Assembly: GCF_001310225.1 (NCBI RefSeq)
Contig: NZ_CP012898.1
Coordinates: forward strand, 3,162,001 to 3,226,000
Direction: 5' to 3'
Length of the DNA: 64,000 nucleotides
DNA from: Pseudalgibacter alginicilyticus
GTDB lineage: Bacteria; Bacteroidota; Bacteroidia; Flavobacteriales; Flavobacteriaceae
Shown piece by piece: positions 45,703 through 55,427 of the stretch. Numbering within the stretch: the stretch's first letter is position 1; each line of letters begins with the position of its first letter. A program made the translations under genes and the position numbers. The notes below the pieces were generated by a model. The model was given only the letters and a program-made list of their open reading frames with translations, did no database searches and was not told the origin of the DNA.

Positions 45703-46347
45703 ATGAAAACAAAATTATTTTACAGATTATTACTTACCGTGCTTTGCGGTATTTTTACAACACAAGTAAATGCACAAGAAGTTGGTGATACTTTTACTGC
45801 AAATAATGGTATTGAGTACCAAATAACATTTATTACTGATAGAGGAGCTAGTAAAGTAAAAGCTATAGACTATAGCGGTACAAGCACCTCTGTTGATATT
45901 CCTTTAATAGTTAGTGATGATGGCAATAGTTATAATGTAACAGCTATAGGTGATGAAGCTTTTAAACAAACCCATAACGAAGGTCCTTTAACAAGTGTTA
46001 CAATTGGTAATGCTGTTACTTCAATAGGAAATCGTGCTTTTCAAGACAATAATTTTACAAGTGTTGATATACCAAATAGTGTAATCTCAATAGGAGATTA
46101 TGCTTTTAGTTATAATAATATTACAAGTCTTACTATTGGTAGTGGTGTAACTTCTATAGGGGAAAGAGCTTTTACTTCAAATGATATTACAAGTCTTACT
46201 ATTCCAAACTCTGTAACTTCAATAGGAAGATATGCTTTTGTTGGTAATGATTTAACCGAAGTCATTTCTCTAAGCGAAAATCCTGCAACAATAACAAGTA
46301 ATGTATTTGATGACGATTCCTTGTTGGTTACTCAACTTAAAACATAG
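45703..46347 (+). CDS. BspA-like leucine-rich-repeat protein, N-terminal part (frameshifted gene)
   Basis: This is the first 214 codons of a secreted surface protein. The signal peptide (MKTKLFYRLLLTVLCGIFTTQVNAQ) is followed by LRR_5-type repeats of about 22 residues (pattern ITSLTIPNSVTSIGRYAF). The frame stops at 46347, but the same protein continues in a frame one base earlier from 46341 to 47468. Comparison with sibling repeats (NSLITLTIPTG) shows extra sequence of about 20 bases near 46324-46343, which explains the frameshift. An upstream in-frame start at 45667 would precede the signal peptide and is rejected. The gene is preceded by the 45628 operator. Confidence 0.8.
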   Translation: MKTKLFYRLLLTVLCGIFTTQVNAQEVGDTFTANNGIEYQITFITDRGASKVKAIDYSGTSTSVDIPLIVSDDGNSYNVTAIGDEAFKQTHNEGPLTSVTIGNAVTSIGNRAFQDNNFTSVDIPNSVISIGDYAFSYNNITSLTIGSGVTSIGERAFTSNDITSLTIPNSVTSIGRYAFVGNDLTEVISLSENPATITSNVFDDDSLLVTQLKT

Positions 46348-46619
46348 AGTTAACCATACCTGAAGGTAGTGAACAAGCTTATTATAATGCCAACTGGACA
46401 GGGTTTAAAACTATTAATAATCGTTTTACGGTACTTACTATTATTTACGAAGTAACAAATACCAACCCTTATGAAGTTAGTGTTGTAGGTTCTACTAATC
46501 CAACAAGAACAGCCATAACCATAGTATCAGATGTAGAAAACCCAAATAATAGCGCATACAATTATATTGTTACTGCAATAGGAGAAGCTGCTTTTTATAA
46601 TCACACTAACATAACAGAG

Positions 46620-47468
46620 GTGACATCAGAAGATGAAACTCCTGCAACATTAGGAAATAATGCGTTTTTAGATAATAGCACCATACATTTAATCATACCA
46701 GAAGGTACAACCCAAGCTTATATAGATGCTGGATGGACAGGGTTTATAATTTCAGAAAAATTTACATTAGGAGATATGGTATATGAAATAATAAACACGA
46801 ACCCACTTGAAGTTAGCATTATAGACTACACAGGAACAAGTACAGATGTAATAATAGATACAAGTGTTGATTATGATAATAATAATTATACTATAACGGC
46901 AATAGGAGAAAGAGCTTTCAATACTGCTAATTTAACAAGCGTTGTTTTTCCAAGCTCTTTAACTTCAATAGGAGAAAGTGCTTTCAGTTATAATGATTTA
47001 ACAAGTATTACTATTCCAAAATCTGTAACTTATATAGGAGAAAAAGCTTTCGATTATAATGATATAACAAATGTTATATCAGAAAGTGAAAACCCGGCAA
47101 GATTAGAAAATAATACATTTTATAATAATAGTCTTATAACTTTAACCATACCAACAGGTACAACACAAATATATACAGATGCTAATTGGAGGAATTTTAA
47201 AACTATAGTAGAAAATTCAACATTATCCACACAAGAGATAGCCTTATCAAAACAATTATATATAATTACAAATACAAATACCTTAACCATAACAAGCCAA
47301 TCTATTACCATAAAACAAGTAGAAATATACGCAATTACAGGTGCTAAAGTTAAAGTAGCTTCTGGTACAAACAACCAAATAGCAATTAATCATTTAAATA
47401 CCGGTGTTTATATTGCAAATATTTACACAAATAAAGGTATTACCTCCAAAAAGTTTATAAAACGATAA
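46620..47468 (+). pseudogene. BspA-like leucine-rich-repeat protein, C-terminal part with T9SS sorting domain
   Basis: This is the continuation of the gene at 45703 after the frameshift. The coding frame is open from 46341, and the first in-frame GTG start is at 46620. It contains more LRR_5 repeats (LTSVVFPSSLTSIGESAFSY and the like). The last 70 residues are a type A T9SS sorting domain ending GVYIANIYTNKGITSKKFIKR. Without the N-terminal signal peptide this half cannot be exported, so as sequenced the gene is probably inactive. An intact version would have about 580 residues. Confidence 0.75.
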
Positions 47469-47487
47469 GTTTATTTTTTTAACTTTT

Positions 47488-47520
47488 AAAAAGCCGGAGT
47501 TTAATACTTCGGCTTTTTTT
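47488..47520 (+). terminator. Terminator after the LRR gene
   Basis: AAAAAGCCG (47488-47496) pairs with CGGCTTTTT (47510-47518), with a partly paired loop and T run. It begins 20 bases after the stop codon at 47468. The rest of the 396-base gap to polA shows only a -7 box, TAGTTTTG at 47834-47841, before the polA start. Confidence 0.85.
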
Positions 47521-47864
47521 GTGCGATACAAATTTCTAAAAAGAAAGTGGCTTAAAAAATGATTTAAAATTCCATAAACAACATAAATATTTATTACCAA
47601 TAATTCAACACCACAACACTATAGCTATTTATCTTAACCCTTCCAGTACTACAATACATATTTTACATTCAGAAAATCAAAGCATTTCAACTATATAATT
47701 GTGAAATATCATTGGTGAAAAGTACTCTCCACAAAAGATAAAGTTTTAGATATTAGTACGTTTTAATCGGGATTATACCTTCTTAAAAAAAACCAAACGT
47801 CCATATTTTCAAATAATAACCATAACTTTTTTGTAGTTTTGAAATTCTATCAAAAAACAACAAC

Positions 47865-50717
47865 ATGTCAGATAAAAAACGCCTTTTTTTAGTAGATGCA
47901 TATGCATTAATTTTCCGGGGTTATTATGCCTTTATAAAAAACCCAAGAATCAATTCCAAAGGCGAAGATACCTCTGCCATTATGGGGTTTATGAATTCAC
48001 TTTTGGATGTAATAAAAAGAGAACGACCAGACCATTTAGCTGTTTGTTTTGATAAAGGAGGTAGTGCAGACCGTGTAGAAATATTTGAAGCTTACAAAGC
48101 AAATAGAGATGAAACACCCGAAGGTATAAAAACAGCCATTCCCCATATTTGTAATATTCTTGAAGCCATGCATATTCCTATTATGGTAAAAGAAGGGTAT
48201 GAAGCCGATGATGTTATTGGAACACTTGCAAAGAAAGCCGAAAAAGAGGGCTATACCACTTTTATGGTAACGCCAGATAAGGATTTTGCACAGTTGGTTT
48301 CAGAAAATATTTTTATGTATCGTCCTGTATTTGGTGGAGGGTATGAAACTTGGGGCATACCTGAAGTGCTGAAAAAATTTGAAGTTACTGACCCTCTACA
48401 AGTGATTGACTTTTTAGGCATGATGGGTGATGCAAGTGATAATATTCCAGGACTTCCTGGCGTTGGCGAAAAAACAGCTAAGAAATTTTTAGCACAGTTT
48501 GGTAGTATGGAAGGCTTGTTGGCCAATACTGATCAGTTAAAAGGAAAGATGAAAGAGAAAGTGGAGGCGAATGGAGAATTGGGTTTGCTATCTAAAAAAT
48601 TAGCAACCATCATGCTGGATGTTCCAGTGGAATTTAATGCTAAAGATTTCGAAATGTCGGAACCAGATGTTCCTAAAGTGACCGAAATTTTTCAAGAATT
48701 AGAGTTTAGGCGTTTAATTGATAATTTTACAAAAACCTTTGCTGTTCAACAAACAACTCCTGGTGAAGTAACAAATAAGGCTTCAGAAGTCACGAAAACA
48801 AAAGAAACACCAAAGGAAGTAAAATCGGCTGGAGCAGGACAATTCTCTTTGTTTGGAGCCGAACCAAGTTCCGCAGAAGTGTCAACCGAAAATACTTTAG
48901 AGCGCAAAACCATTGAAAATACCTCCCATTTTTACCAAAGTGTAGCGCCTGGTATAGCAACAAAATTGTTTGTTAAAAACTTAATGCATCAAACGTCTGT
49001 TTGTTTTGATACTGAAACTACGGGGTTAAATCCTTTAACGGCAGAATTGGTTGGTATAGCATTTTCATGGGAAGTAGGTAAAGGTTTTTATTTGCCATTT
49101 TCAGAAAAGAAAGAAGAAGCACAAGAATTAATAGAACAATTGCGACCATTTTTTGAAAGCGAGACTATTGAAAAAGTTGGGCAGAATTTGAAATACGATA
49201 TTAAGGTTTTAGCAAAATATAATATTGAGGTTAAAGGGCCGTTATTTGACACCATGTTAGCGCATTATTTAATTAATCCAGATATGCGTCATAATATGGA
49301 TGTGTTGGCGGAAACCTATTTAAATTATACGCCTGTTTCTATTGAAACGTTGATTGGCAAAAAAGGAAAAAATCAGCTTTCAATGCGCCATGTGTCTTTG
49401 GAAAAACAAACGGAATATGCGGTAGAAGATGCCGATATCACCTTGCAGTTAAAAAAACTTTTTCAAAACGAATTAGGAGAAGCTAATACGCAAACTCTTT
49501 TTGATGATATTGAAATTCCTTTGCTACGTGTTTTAGCAGCTATGGAATTGGAGGGAATTAATTTGGATGAGAAATTTTTGAATTCTTTATCTGAACAGCT
49601 TAATACTGATATCTCAAATCTTGAAAAAAGCATTTACGAGGCTGCAGGTGAGGAATTTAATATTGCCTCTCCAAAACAATTAGGTGATATTTTATTTGAT
49701 AAGATGAAATTGGTTGACAAGCCTAAAAAAACGAAAACAGGACAGTATGCCACTGGTGAAGAAATTTTGAGCTACTTAGCAAAAGATCATGAAATTATTC
49801 AACAGATATTAGATTATAGAGGGTTGTCAAAATTAAAAAGTACTTATGTTGATGCACTACCAAATCAGGTTGAATCTTCAACAAAACGGGTGCATACAGA
49901 TTATATGCAAACTGTTGCAGCTACAGGGCGATTAAGTAGTAATAACCCAAATCTTCAAAACATTCCTATTCGTACAGAACGCGGTAGGCAAGTACGAAAA
50001 GCCTTTGTGCCAAGAAATGAAGATTATATTTTGTTGGCTGCCGATTATTCGCAAATAGAACTTCGAATTATAGCGGCTTTAAGTAAAGAAGAAACTATGA
50101 TTTCGGCCTTTAAAAATGGTGAGGATATTCATGCGTCTACGGCATCCAAAGTATTTAATGTGCCAATTGCTGAGGTTACCCGTGAACAGCGAAGCAATGC
50201 TAAAACGGTAAATTTCGGTATTATTTATGGCGTTTCGGCGTTTGGATTGAGTAATCAAACCAATTTATCTCGTAGTGAATCCAAAGAATTGATAGATACC
50301 TATTATGAAACCTATCCAAAGCTTAGAAAATTTATGAGCGAACAAGTTGATTTTGCACGTGATAATGGTTATGTGCAAACCGTTTTAGGACGCAGACGTT
50401 ATTTAAAAGATATTAATTCTCGAAATGCGGTAGTGCGTGGGGCAGCAGAACGTAATGCGGTAAACGCACCCATTCAGGGAAGTGCGGCCGATATTATTAA
50501 AATTGCTATGATTAATATTTATAAGAAACTTCAAGCAAATAATTATAAAACTAAAATGCTTCTACAGGTGCATGATGAATTGGTTTTTGATGTGTATAAA
50601 CCAGAATTAGATGCTATTAAAGATTTGGTTAAAACCGAAATGGAACACGCTTATAAGCTGGAAGTGCCATTGGATGTTGAAATTGATACAGGATTAAATT
50701 GGTTGGAGGCACATTAA
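47865..50717 (+). CDS. polA: DNA polymerase I
   Basis: This 950-residue repair and Okazaki-fragment polymerase has three domains. The 5'-nuclease at about 1-300 has FLVDAYALIFRGYYAF and GVGEKTAKKFL. The 3'-5' exonuclease at about 370-560 keeps its acidic residues (FDTETTGL, NLKYDIKVL, YAVEDADITLQL), so proofreading should be active. The polymerase at about 570-950 has LLAADYSQIELRIIAAL, KTVNFGIIYGVSAFGLS and LLQVHDELVFDV. A Lys/Thr/Glu-rich linker joins the first two. It is a single plus-strand gene. Confidence 0.98.
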   Translation: MSDKKRLFLVDAYALIFRGYYAFIKNPRINSKGEDTSAIMGFMNSLLDVIKRERPDHLAVCFDKGGSADRVEIFEAYKANRDETPEGIKTAIPHICNILEAMHIPIMVKEGYEADDVIGTLAKKAEKEGYTTFMVTPDKDFAQLVSENIFMYRPVFGGGYETWGIPEVLKKFEVTDPLQVIDFLGMMGDASDNIPGLPGVGEKTAKKFLAQFGSMEGLLANTDQLKGKMKEKVEANGELGLLSKKLATIMLDVPVEFNAKDFEMSEPDVPKVTEIFQELEFRRLIDNFTKTFAVQQTTPGEVTNKASEVTKTKETPKEVKSAGAGQFSLFGAEPSSAEVSTENTLERKTIENTSHFYQSVAPGIATKLFVKNLMHQTSVCFDTETTGLNPLTAELVGIAFSWEVGKGFYLPFSEKKEEAQELIEQLRPFFESETIEKVGQNLKYDIKVLAKYNIEVKGPLFDTMLAHYLINPDMRHNMDVLAETYLNYTPVSIETLIGKKGKNQLSMRHVSLEKQTEYAVEDADITLQLKKLFQNELGEANTQTLFDDIEIPLLRVLAAMELEGINLDEKFLNSLSEQLNTDISNLEKSIYEAAGEEFNIASPKQLGDILFDKMKLVDKPKKTKTGQYATGEEILSYLAKDHEIIQQILDYRGLSKLKSTYVDALPNQVESSTKRVHTDYMQTVAATGRLSSNNPNLQNIPIRTERGRQVRKAFVPRNEDYILLAADYSQIELRIIAALSKEETMISAFKNGEDIHASTASKVFNVPIAEVTREQRSNAKTVNFGIIYGVSAFGLSNQTNLSRSESKELIDTYYETYPKLRKFMSEQVDFARDNGYVQTVLGRRRYLKDINSRNAVVRGAAERNAVNAPIQGSAADIIKIAMINIYKKLQANNYKTKMLLQVHDELVFDVYKPELDAIKDLVKTEMEHAYKLEVPLDVEIDTGLNWLEAH

Positions 50718-51034
50718 AACGGGTTTTATAAAAAAACAATACCCTTCCTTCAATTTGAAATAGTAATTTATCACATATTCTAAGCACTACGGTTTCAGTA
50801 GAGTTTTTCTATTAGAATATTTTTGTTAATTATCACCTGTAATGGGATAATTGGCATTTTATTGAGATTGCTACTATAGAATTTAAATAGAATAAATCAA
50901 TTGAAATATAGTCATGTTGTCCTTTAGCAGAAGTGATGACTTTATAAGGGTAATATTTAGATAAAAACGCTTCATATTCATGGCAATATTTACTATGTTG
51001 CCTGTTTACAATAGAATCAGAAAACCGAATATTT
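50718..51034. other. Intergenic stretch between polA and the dehydrogenase gene
   Basis: These 317 bases hold no convincing gene. A small AAAACGGGTTTT hairpin follows the polA stop. TTATCACC-N5-TGGGATAA at about 50829-50850 is an imperfect dyad that resembles, but does not match, the 43129/45628 operators. Confidence 0.35.
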
Positions 51035-51952
51035 ATGAAGTTCAATAAATTAGTAGGCATAGAGCCTTTAGGGTTAATACCTTCAGCAAATAAAGACTTA
51101 GAATCTTTTGCAAAAACACTTATTCTACATACTGATATGCCATCCAATGCAGATGAAATTGTAAAGCGTATTGGAGATGCCGATGCGGTATTACTAAGTT
51201 ATACATCAACATTGACCAAGGATATTATAGAGCGTTGCCCTAATATAAAATACATTGGGATGTGTTGCTCTTTATATGCGCCAGAGAGTGCCAATGTTGA
51301 TATTCATTATGCTCATTCACGGGGTATTACAGTTACGGGTGTGCGTGACTATGGTGATGAAGGCGTGGTAGAATATGTTATTAGCGAATTAGTTAGGTGT
51401 TTACACGGTTTTGGAACTACGTCAGATGGAAAACCAAGAAAAGCCTGGAGTGGTATTCCACGAGAAATAACAGGATTAAAAACAGGTATTATAGGGTTGG
51501 GGAAATCAGGAGGTATGGTTGCTGATGCGCTTCATTTTTTAGGAGCAGATATCACGTATTTTGCTCGTAGTGAAAAACAAGAAGCCAAAGGCAAAGGCTA
51601 TGAGTTTTTACCTTTAGAAGAATTGCTTGAGGTAAACGAAGTACTAATTGCATGTTTAAATAAAAATACCATTTTATTGCATGAAAACGAGTTTTCTAAA
51701 TTGGGTAATAAAAAGATATTATTTAACACAGGATTATCGCCTGCATGGGATGCCAAGCCATTTGAAGAATGGTTAAATACAGGTGATAATGTTGTGTACT
51801 GTGATACCCTTGGTGCTTTAGGTCATGAGCACTTATTAAGCAAACCAAACGTAAATTGCTTACAGGTTTCTACAGGTAGAACTCAACAAGCATTTATAAG
51901 GCTAAGTGAAAAAGTTTTAGCAAATGTAACCGCTTACTTTAAAAAGCAATAG
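51035..51952 (+). CDS. D-isomer-specific 2-hydroxyacid dehydrogenase family protein
   Basis: This 305-residue NAD(P)-dependent oxidoreductase has an N-terminal catalytic half with LLSYTSTLTKDIIERCPNIKYIG and a C-terminal Rossmann domain (TGIIGLGKSGGMVADALHFLGADI). The middle motif GVRDYGDEGVVEYVISELVR is typical of the family. The usual catalytic Arg/Glu/His triad is only partly obvious and the C-terminal His-x-x pattern is unusual, so the exact reaction is unknown. Its 3' end overlaps the convergent aspartate-dehydrogenase-like gene by 14 bases. Confidence 0.82.
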   Translation: MKFNKLVGIEPLGLIPSANKDLESFAKTLILHTDMPSNADEIVKRIGDADAVLLSYTSTLTKDIIERCPNIKYIGMCCSLYAPESANVDIHYAHSRGITVTGVRDYGDEGVVEYVISELVRCLHGFGTTSDGKPRKAWSGIPREITGLKTGIIGLGKSGGMVADALHFLGADITYFARSEKQEAKGKGYEFLPLEELLEVNEVLIACLNKNTILLHENEFSKLGNKKILFNTGLSPAWDAKPFEEWLNTGDNVVYCDTLGALGHEHLLSKPNVNCLQVSTGRTQQAFIRLSEKVLANVTAYFKKQ

Positions 51953-52739
51953 GAGCAGTTATATTTCTTAATGTATTAACAATACTCCAGCCTGCAATTT
52001 GTGCTGTTTGACTATAAATGTCTATAACAGCATGAACTTGCTGGCTTTTTATTGCAATACGGTGTTTGTCTCCAACGTAATCTGGAACAGATGTAATGGA
52101 GACCTTAACATTTTCAGGTCCTGTGGAAGCCAATGCTGCAGCTACAGAAACGTTTACTTGATGCGGAAAAAGTGTAATAGCCTCAACAGCATTTCCTTCA
52201 AAAACTTGACGTGTTTCGGTTTCTATAATATCATCATAAACAGGGGTTCGTCTTAAAGGTCTTGGCCCTTTTGTTGTATCAAAGGTTACTGTACTGGATT
52301 CCATTAAAGAAACTGTTCTTAAAACATCAAAACCACCAATGGCACCAGATGCTATATGAACGCGTGTTCGGTTTTCTGAAGCTGTTTTTTTAACCAATTC
52401 ATAAAATTCTGCATCAGCAAGACCTCCAATAGAAAGCGTTACAATAGAGGAACCGTTCTTTAAGGCGGGAATCACTAATTCCTTCAAAGCGTCTGGAGAT
52501 GCTATTTCAGCAATATAATCAGGTTTTAAGTCTAATAAATCTTGTAGCGAACAGCATGCGATGCATGAGCCACCGTTTTTAGATTGTTGAATGAAGTTAG
52601 CAAAATTTTGAGCTTTTTCAAAAGTTCTTGAATAGGTGCCAATAATTTTATAATCGGGTAATAAGCCTTTGTCTAATGCTTGTAATACTATGCTTGCAAG
52701 CTTTCCGCAGCCAACAATAGCTAATGTTTTAGTTTCCAT
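51939..52739 (-). CDS. L-aspartate dehydrogenase-like protein (DUF108)
   Basis: This NAD(P)-dependent amino-acid dehydrogenase-like protein has about 266 residues. An N-terminal Rossmann motif (LAIVGCGKLASIVLQALDKG) precedes the aspartate dehydrogenase catalytic domain (HIASGAIGGFDVLRTVSLM, then FPHQVNVSVAAALASTGPENVKVSI). In NadX this activity makes iminoaspartate for NAD synthesis, but many homologues have other roles. No nadA or nadC lies nearby. The ATG at 52739 is chosen over 52751, which would precede the Rossmann start with four extra residues. It is convergent with a hydroxyacid dehydrogenase gene. Confidence 0.85.
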   Translation of the reverse strand: METKTLAIVGCGKLASIVLQALDKGLLPDYKIIGTYSRTFEKAQNFANFIQQSKNGGSCIACCSLQDLLDLKPDYIAEIASPDALKELVIPALKNGSSIVTLSIGGLADAEFYELVKKTASENRTRVHIASGAIGGFDVLRTVSLMESSTVTFDTTKGPRPLRRTPVYDDIIETETRQVFEGNAVEAITLFPHQVNVSVAAALASTGPENVKVSITSVPDYVGDKHRIAIKSQQVHAVIDIYSQTAQIAGWSIVNTLRNITAPIAF

Positions 52740-52918
52740 ACAGGCAAACATATTGCTTTTTTAATTCAAAACCAATTACGTTTTTTTTGGCTTAAATATT
52801 CCTATATTTTAATTTTTATTAAAGAAAATAATCATACTAAAATCTAAACTTAGTAGTTTGTTTGAATAATGAATTAAGATGTTTGTTATAGCAGATTAAA
52901 AGAAATATAAAAGAGAAT

Positions 52919-54865
52919 TTAATTTCGCTTTTTCTTCTTTCTAAATTTCGCTTTGTTTTTTCTTTGGTTAAAAGGAATGGCATCATCAAAGGTATGTTTA
53001 GCCTTGTTTGGTTTGTTTTTACGCCAGCTGTTGTTGTCAGGAAGTAGTACTTTTAGTAAATCTTGACGACCTAATTTGTTTAAGGTATTTTTAATCCAGG
53101 CTTTATTTTCATCTTTGTACCAAAAGAAAAACCGATGCTGTTCATCTTTTTCTTTACGGGTTTTTGGAGTATTTACTTTTTTTAGGGTGTAGGGGTGGTA
53201 ACCGCTATAATAAATAACTGTTGCAACCGTCATAGGAGTAGGGGTAAAGCCCTGTACTTGCTCCAATTGAAAGCCCATATCTTTGGTTTCGGCAGCGAGA
53301 TTAGCCATGTCTTCAGCTTCACATGCTGGATGATTTGAAATAAAATATGGGATTAATTGTAATTTTAAATTGTTTTTAATATTTATTTTATCAAAACGTT
53401 CTTTAAACTTATGAAAATAAGAAAAAGAAGGTTTTCTCATCAGTTTTAAAACAGGATCGCTGGTATGTTCTGGAGCTACCTTTAATCTGCCAGAAATGTG
53501 CTTGGTCATGACCTCTTCAGTATAGGCATCTAACTCTTTTGGATCAGAGTTTTTATTGAATTCTGGTACCAGCATATCATGGCGTATACCACTACCAATA
53601 AATGATTTTTTTATTTTTGGATGACTATCAACCGCCTGGTACAATTCTGTTAAGGGTTTGTGAGAGGTGTCTAAGTTACTACAAATAACAGGTGAAATAC
53701 ATGAAGGCGCAACACATTTATCGCATATAGATTGCACTTTACCTTTCATTTTATACATGTTGGCACTTGGTCCACCAATATCTGATAGATAGCCTTTAAA
53801 ATCAGGCATATTTGCTACAGTATCTACTTCTCGTAATACAGATTCTTTACTCCGTGAGGCAATAAATTTACCCTGATGTGCCGAAATGGTACAAAAGCTA
53901 CACCCTCCAAAACACCCCCGATGAATGTTGATGGAAAATTTAATCATTTCGTAAGCAGGAATAGGTCCGCGTTTATTGTATTTAGGATGTGGTAGCCGTG
54001 TATAAGGTAATTCAAAAGAAGCATCAATTTCATCCTCCGTCATGGTTGGGTATGGTGGATTAATCATCAATGTTTTATTACCAATCTTTTGAAAAATACG
54101 TCTTGCAGCTAATTTATTACTTTCTTGTTCTATGGTTTTAAAATTGGAAGCATATGCTTTTTTATCCTGTAAACATTTTTCATGCGAAGCAATTTCAACA
54201 TCTTCCCAATTGCTATTTTTAGGAATAGCATCTTTAGAATCTATTAAAAGTGCAGTTTGCAACACCGTGTTTATATTGCTAAAAGGGACCCCTTTTTGTA
54301 GTAATCGAACAACTTCCCGCAAAGGTTGTTCTCCCATACCATACACTAACATGTCAGCTTTTGAGCTCTCTAAAATAGAAGGCATTAATTTGTCACTCCA
54401 ATAATCATAATGTGTTACACGACGTAATGATGCTTCAATACCTCCAATTAAAACAGGGACATTAGGCCACTTTTCTTTTAAAATATTAGAATATACGGTA
54501 GTAGCATAATCGGGTCTAAAACCAATATCGCCATTGGGTGTGTATGCGTCTTTGTCACGCTTTTTTTTGTTGGCGTTGTAATTGCTAATCATTGGATCCA
54601 TACAACCACCTGTAACTGCAAAAAACAATTTTGGCGCTCCCATTTTTACAAAATCCTGTAAATTATCATTCACATTGGGTTGCGGTACAATGGCCACACG
54701 TAGCCCATAACTTTCCAAAATACGGCCAATGACTGCTGGTCCAAATGACGGATGGTCTACATAGGCATCCCCACTAAATAGGATGACGTCCAAGGCATCC
54801 CAACCGCGAATCTTTACCTCTTTGTTTGTGGTAGGCAACCAATCTGAAAGTTTTAACTCTTGCAT
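52919..54865 (-). CDS. YgiQ family radical SAM protein
   Basis: This is a radical S-adenosylmethionine enzyme of 648 residues. The N-terminal half resembles a B12-binding-like domain (DVILFSGDAYVDHPSFGPAVIGRILES...). The Fe-S motif CxxxCxxC is in HRGCFGGCSFC near residue 320. The C-terminal region, rich in Lys, has extra cysteines (SICDKCVAPSCISPVIC) that may hold a second cluster. The substrate of the family is unknown. A basic tail ends the protein. It is a single minus-strand gene. Confidence 0.95.
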   Translation of the reverse strand: MQELKLSDWLPTTNKEVKIRGWDALDVILFSGDAYVDHPSFGPAVIGRILESYGLRVAIVPQPNVNDNLQDFVKMGAPKLFFAVTGGCMDPMISNYNANKKKRDKDAYTPNGDIGFRPDYATTVYSNILKEKWPNVPVLIGGIEASLRRVTHYDYWSDKLMPSILESSKADMLVYGMGEQPLREVVRLLQKGVPFSNINTVLQTALLIDSKDAIPKNSNWEDVEIASHEKCLQDKKAYASNFKTIEQESNKLAARRIFQKIGNKTLMINPPYPTMTEDEIDASFELPYTRLPHPKYNKRGPIPAYEMIKFSINIHRGCFGGCSFCTISAHQGKFIASRSKESVLREVDTVANMPDFKGYLSDIGGPSANMYKMKGKVQSICDKCVAPSCISPVICSNLDTSHKPLTELYQAVDSHPKIKKSFIGSGIRHDMLVPEFNKNSDPKELDAYTEEVMTKHISGRLKVAPEHTSDPVLKLMRKPSFSYFHKFKERFDKINIKNNLKLQLIPYFISNHPACEAEDMANLAAETKDMGFQLEQVQGFTPTPMTVATVIYYSGYHPYTLKKVNTPKTRKEKDEQHRFFFWYKDENKAWIKNTLNKLGRQDLLKVLLPDNNSWRKNKPNKAKHTFDDAIPFNQRKNKAKFRKKKKRN

Positions 54866-55219
54866 AGCGCTGCAAAAATAGGTAAAAATCGGTTCCTAAA
54901 TAAGATATACTAAAGAATCAGAATAACGGACTGATTTTTTTGCCTTTCCAATACCATCCTTAGCACAAATAAAAAGTTAAAAACATGATACAAATTCTTT
55001 TGACAATTTGTAAGAAAGTATTTGTATTAGCAATAACATTGGAAAGTAAAATCGATAAGAATGACTAAGAAACTAAAAAAACGTTCCATAGCCTCTCCTA
55101 TAGACCATATTTTCCGGTCTCATTGAAAAATGCACCTATGGCATTTTTGCCTTATTTTGGAAAAGCCAGGCAAACTCCGTTTTTATCAGGAACCAATAAG
55201 ACGGATAAAAAATAAAAAC
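54866..55219. other. Gene-free stretch before the toxin-antitoxin cassette
   Basis: No gene is seen here. Two hairpins occur: AGACC/GGTCT (55102-55120) and AAAAATGC/GCATTTTT (55126-55148). The second, with a T run, looks like a terminator. This region marks the change from core to accessory DNA. Confidence 0.4.
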
Positions 55220-55358
55220 TGGCAACCAACAAAAGATATAAATCATAGCATCCAAAATGCTAACACGAAAGTTTTTGCTTACTTTTAACGGACTATATAA
55301 AAAGCAAAAATAAAGAGCTGGGTTGAATGCTACGCTTTATATCCATATCGTTGCCAAC
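55220..55358. repeat. Left palindromic flank of the toxin-antitoxin cassette (attC-like)
   Basis: This 139-base imperfect inverted repeat starts with TGGCAAC (55220-55226) and a following ATATAAA. It ends with TTTATATCC...GTTGCCAAC (to 55358). Inner arms carry related sequence (ATAGCATCC versus a complementary GTAGCATTC). Size and layout resemble an integron-type attC, but the canonical core GTTRRRY is not exact and no integrase is in the window. Its partner at 56095-56230 has the same ends and nearly the same length. Confidence 0.45.
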
Positions 55359-55379
55359 AAGCTAAAAAAATCAAAATAA

Positions 55380-55410
55380 TTACCAAATTGGTAACTTTTT
55401 ATTATATTTG
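55380..55410 (+). promoter_or_regulatory. Operator and promoter of the HigBA operon
   Basis: The perfect dyad TTACCAA-A-TTGGTAA (55380-55394) overlaps the promoter region and is followed by TATATTTG (55403-55410), a -7 box. HigA-type antitoxins bind such palindromes to repress their own operon. The higB GTG start is 18 bases after the -7 box. Confidence 0.7.
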
Positions 55411-55427
55411 CGTCAAACAATTATAAT

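Noticed and set aside
46339-46347. Programmed -1 frameshift in the LRR gene
   Set aside because: Zero-frame codons CTT-AAA-ACA do not form an X-XXY-YYZ slippery heptamer and no downstream structure is evident; a short insertion explains the break better.
50829-50850. Third possible copy of the 43129/45628 operator before the hydroxyacid dehydrogenase gene
   Set aside because: It has TATCACC and GGG but the right arm ends GATAA rather than GTGA, the spacer differs and it lies nearly 200 bases from the start codon without a matching -7 box at the 23-base offset.
50833-51147. 104-codon minus-strand frame overlapping the dehydrogenase gene
   Set aside because: Much of it is antisense to the dehydrogenase coding region, and the remainder has no recognisable protein features.
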